A DNA stretch of 64,000 nucleotides from Candidatus Thiodiazotropha sp. (ex Epidulcina cf. delphinae) (GTDB lineage: Bacteria; Pseudomonadota; Gammaproteobacteria; Chromatiales; Chromatiaceae): positions 62,001-126,000 of the forward strand of contig JAHXHS010000007.1 of NCBI GenBank assembly GCA_025656455.1, read 5' to 3'. Numbering within the stretch: position 1 is the first letter of the stretch; each line of letters opens with the position of its first letter. The translations under genes were made by a program, and so were the position numbers. Shown piece by piece: positions 62,134 through 64,000 of the stretch. The notes beneath the pieces were generated by a model that saw only the letters and a program-made list of their open reading frames with translations, had not been told where the DNA came from and did not search any database.

Positions 62134-63993
62134 TCAGGATTCTCCCTGTGAAACCGGCAGTCGCAGGACAAAGGTGGTGCCAACACCCTCCTCGGTCTCA
62201 AAGAAGAGTTCGCCGCAGTGTTTTCCCATCACGATATCCTGGGCGATGGCCAGGCCCTGCCCGGTTCCCTTGCCGACATCCTTGGTGGTGAAGAAGGGAT
62301 TGAAGACATAGCCTTGCACCTCTTGTGGTATTCCGGTGCCCGTATCCGTGATGCGCATCTCCACTTGATCGCCGCTTAATTGACTGGAGATGGTGATGAC
62401 TCCTTTCTCTTCACGTTTGCTGTCTGCGATGGCCTGGGCCGCGTTGACAATCAGGTTCAGCACCACCTGGGAGATCTCCCCACCCAGACATTCCACCTGC
62501 GGAAGATCCTGAGCCAGTTGCAGTTGCATGTCCGCCACGTATTTCCACTCATTCTTACACACCGCAACGGTATTGCTGATGATACGATTCAGATCCGCCG
62601 GCACTAGCTGTTTGGATCCTGGATGGGCGAACTCTTTCATCGCCTGTACGATATGCGCCACCTGCTGTCCGCCGGCGATCGACTGCTCGATGGCATTTGA
62701 AATCTCCTGTTTCAGATAACCCAGGTCGGCCGCTTCGATTGCCTCCGCCACCACTTCGGTGCGGGGTTTCAGTGCCTCGACCTCACTGGCTTGGCGCAGC
62801 AGCTCCCCGTAAACCTCAAGCACGCCGCTGATGTCCTCATAGGCCTCCTTGAGGAAATGCAGATTGTCACCGATATACTGAATCGGTGTGTTGATCTCAT
62901 GGGCTATGCCCCCCGCCAGCTGACCGACCGCCTCCATCTTGTGGGTTTGGTTCAATTGGCGTTCGAGATGGCTGCGCTCCTCCTCGGCGCGTTTGAGCTC
63001 CGTCATGTCGTCGAAGGTGACAACCACCCCGTTGGGTCGGCCGTCTTTGATCAGCGGCGACACCGACAACGCCATCGCAATCGCCCTCCCCTGTTTATTG
63101 ATGAACAGATCATCCTTCTCTTTGCGTGTCACGCCATCCGACAGGGTGAGATTGATTGCGCATTGTGCAGGATCGAATCTCTCATCATGTCTATTCCGGT
63201 AGACCAAATCGGTGAACCCATGGCCCGCTATCTCAGCAAAGCTCCATCCAAGCAGTCTCTTGCATTCAGGATTGAAGAAGGTCACCTCACCTTGCGGATT
63301 CAACACTACGAAGCCTTCGCCCATGCTGTTGGTGACATCGCTGAGAAATTGTTCCTTGTCTTTCAGTTCGTCCCGGGTCTGATTCAGCAGCCGCCAATGG
63401 TTGCGCAGGTGATGCATGAAGAAGACACTGGTCGAAGAGATAAGTATGAAGCCGATGATATGCATAAAGATCATCGTATGGCGTGTCTTGATATGTGAGT
63501 CGACAATCGGTTCCATCATCACCGCCACACTGATGCCACCCCGCACATCTCCCACTTTAGCATCTTCATGGCCGTGACAGGTGAGGCATCCCTTTTGCAT
63601 ATAGACCGGTCCGATATATCTAAAGAACCTCTCCTCTGAATCCAAGAAAGGCTGAAATACAGGGTCTGATTTGTCCTTGAATCGAGAGAGCGCCACCGCT
63701 TCCCAGGCGTCCGCTTCATTCTCAGGATTCATCGGCTTCCTCGACACTACGCGATAGCGGATATGCTCCATACTCTGTTTTTTGAAGATCGTGGGATCCG
63801 TGGCCATCAAAACCGGGTTGATTTTTGTCAGCCGGACCATTTCGTACATGATCCGTCCGCGTTCAAAGGCGATGTCCCTGATGGAGTGATTAAAGAGGGA
63901 GAGGTTCCAGAACTCCGAAGCGGATGCGATGAAAAACCAGAAAAGTACCGGAATCAGCCAGTAATACCTGGATTGGAGCAGTCGCAGCAACAT
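62134..63993 (-). CDS. Haem-sensor (Tll0287-like) PAS histidine kinase
   Basis: A 619-residue membrane sensor kinase. Order: membrane helix (10-28), periplasmic Tll0287-like/DUF3365 domain with a c-type haem site CLTCH at 136-140, second helix (about 174-195), PAS domain (about 215-335), HisKA-like helices with phospho-His365 in GGIAHEINTP, and a HATPase_c domain (N box, GTGIPQE, GKGTGQGLAIAQ). A periplasmic c haem suggests sensing of redox state or a gas ligand. The gene runs convergently to the ODP-like gene, and no receiver gene follows in the window. The ATG at 63993 is close to the window edge; the N terminus looks complete. Confidence 0.9.
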   Translation of the reverse strand: MLLRLLQSRYYWLIPVLFWFFIASASEFWNLSLFNHSIRDIAFERGRIMYEMVRLTKINPVLMATDPTIFKKQSMEHIRYRVVSRKPMNPENEADAWEAVALSRFKDKSDPVFQPFLDSEERFFRYIGPVYMQKGCLTCHGHEDAKVGDVRGGISVAVMMEPIVDSHIKTRHTMIFMHIIGFILISSTSVFFMHHLRNHWRLLNQTRDELKDKEQFLSDVTNSMGEGFVVLNPQGEVTFFNPECKRLLGWSFAEIAGHGFTDLVYRNRHDERFDPAQCAINLTLSDGVTRKEKDDLFINKQGRAIAMALSVSPLIKDGRPNGVVVTFDDMTELKRAEEERSHLERQLNQTHKMEAVGQLAGGIAHEINTPIQYIGDNLHFLKEAYEDISGVLEVYGELLRQASEVEALKPRTEVVAEAIEAADLGYLKQEISNAIEQSIAGGQQVAHIVQAMKEFAHPGSKQLVPADLNRIISNTVAVCKNEWKYVADMQLQLAQDLPQVECLGGEISQVVLNLIVNAAQAIADSKREEKGVITISSQLSGDQVEMRITDTGTGIPQEVQGYVFNPFFTTKDVGKGTGQGLAIAQDIVMGKHCGELFFETEEGVGTTFVLRLPVSQGES

Positions 63994-64000
63994 TTCCCGC

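Overview
The window looks like a chromosomal segment of a gammaproteobacterium of the sulfur-oxidiser or Chromatiales/Sedimenticola type. This is an inference from the housekeeping genes (RsfS, B12-dependent MetH, E. coli-like MsrA, TtcA, QmcA/NfeD), the many ion transporters and the abundant c-type cytochromes. No rRNA, tRNA, CRISPR array or transposase gene was seen. Coding density is high and GC is moderately high on both flanks.

0-10.7 kb (mostly +): RsfS, then an ion-transport block: a CBS protein, an ArsB/NhaD-type permease and a second CBS protein; a Na/Pi cotransporter with a small basic partner (- strand); two CNNM/CorC-type DUF21-CBS membrane proteins; and a universal stress protein coupled to a second Na/Pi cotransporter. 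10.7-31 kb: a triheme cytochrome with Ca-binding (MopE-type) repeats and an Asp/Glu tail behind a CRP-like palindrome; a PstS-like binding protein with a chemoreceptor; a P-loop kinase with a calcineurin-type phosphatase; PiT with its DUF47 partner; several small secreted or lipid-anchored proteins; a membrane-bound caspase-like C13 peptidase; MetH; a response regulator with a membrane tail; and MsrA. This part is peppered with short inverted-repeat (MITE/REP-like) elements.

32.0-54.3 kb (all +): the outstanding feature, a 22-kb cytochrome locus of 19 genes encoding about 77 haem-binding motifs. It starts with a tetrahaem protein, then a beta-propeller lipoprotein, a large cysteine-free beta-barrel, a second propeller lipoprotein, a dodecahaem and an octahaem cytochrome. 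Three paralogous inner-membrane cassettes follow, each made of an octahaem cytochrome with a C-terminal membrane anchor, a cytochrome b and a membrane-anchored triheme cytochrome. The first cassette also has a 43-residue membrane microprotein, and a signal-peptidase-like protein that lacks the usual catalytic lysine lies between the first and second. The locus ends with a third propeller protein and a 20-haem cytochrome. The parts read as a complete route from quinol (cytochrome b) through periplasmic haems to an outer-membrane barrel/propeller conduit and large secreted cytochromes: a candidate extracellular electron-transfer system. Its middle is visibly more AT-rich than the flanks, suggesting separate acquisition.

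54.3-64 kb: a nested repeat, a second ArsB/NhaD permease-CBS pair (paralogous to the one at the left end) with TtcA, QmcA/NfeD, and a sensory cluster: a receiver-HDOD protein with Glu in place of the phospho-Asp, a receiver with a degenerate HD-GYP domain, a stand-alone di-iron/MBL-fold (ODP-like) protein, and a histidine kinase with a haem-binding Tll0287-like sensor domain.
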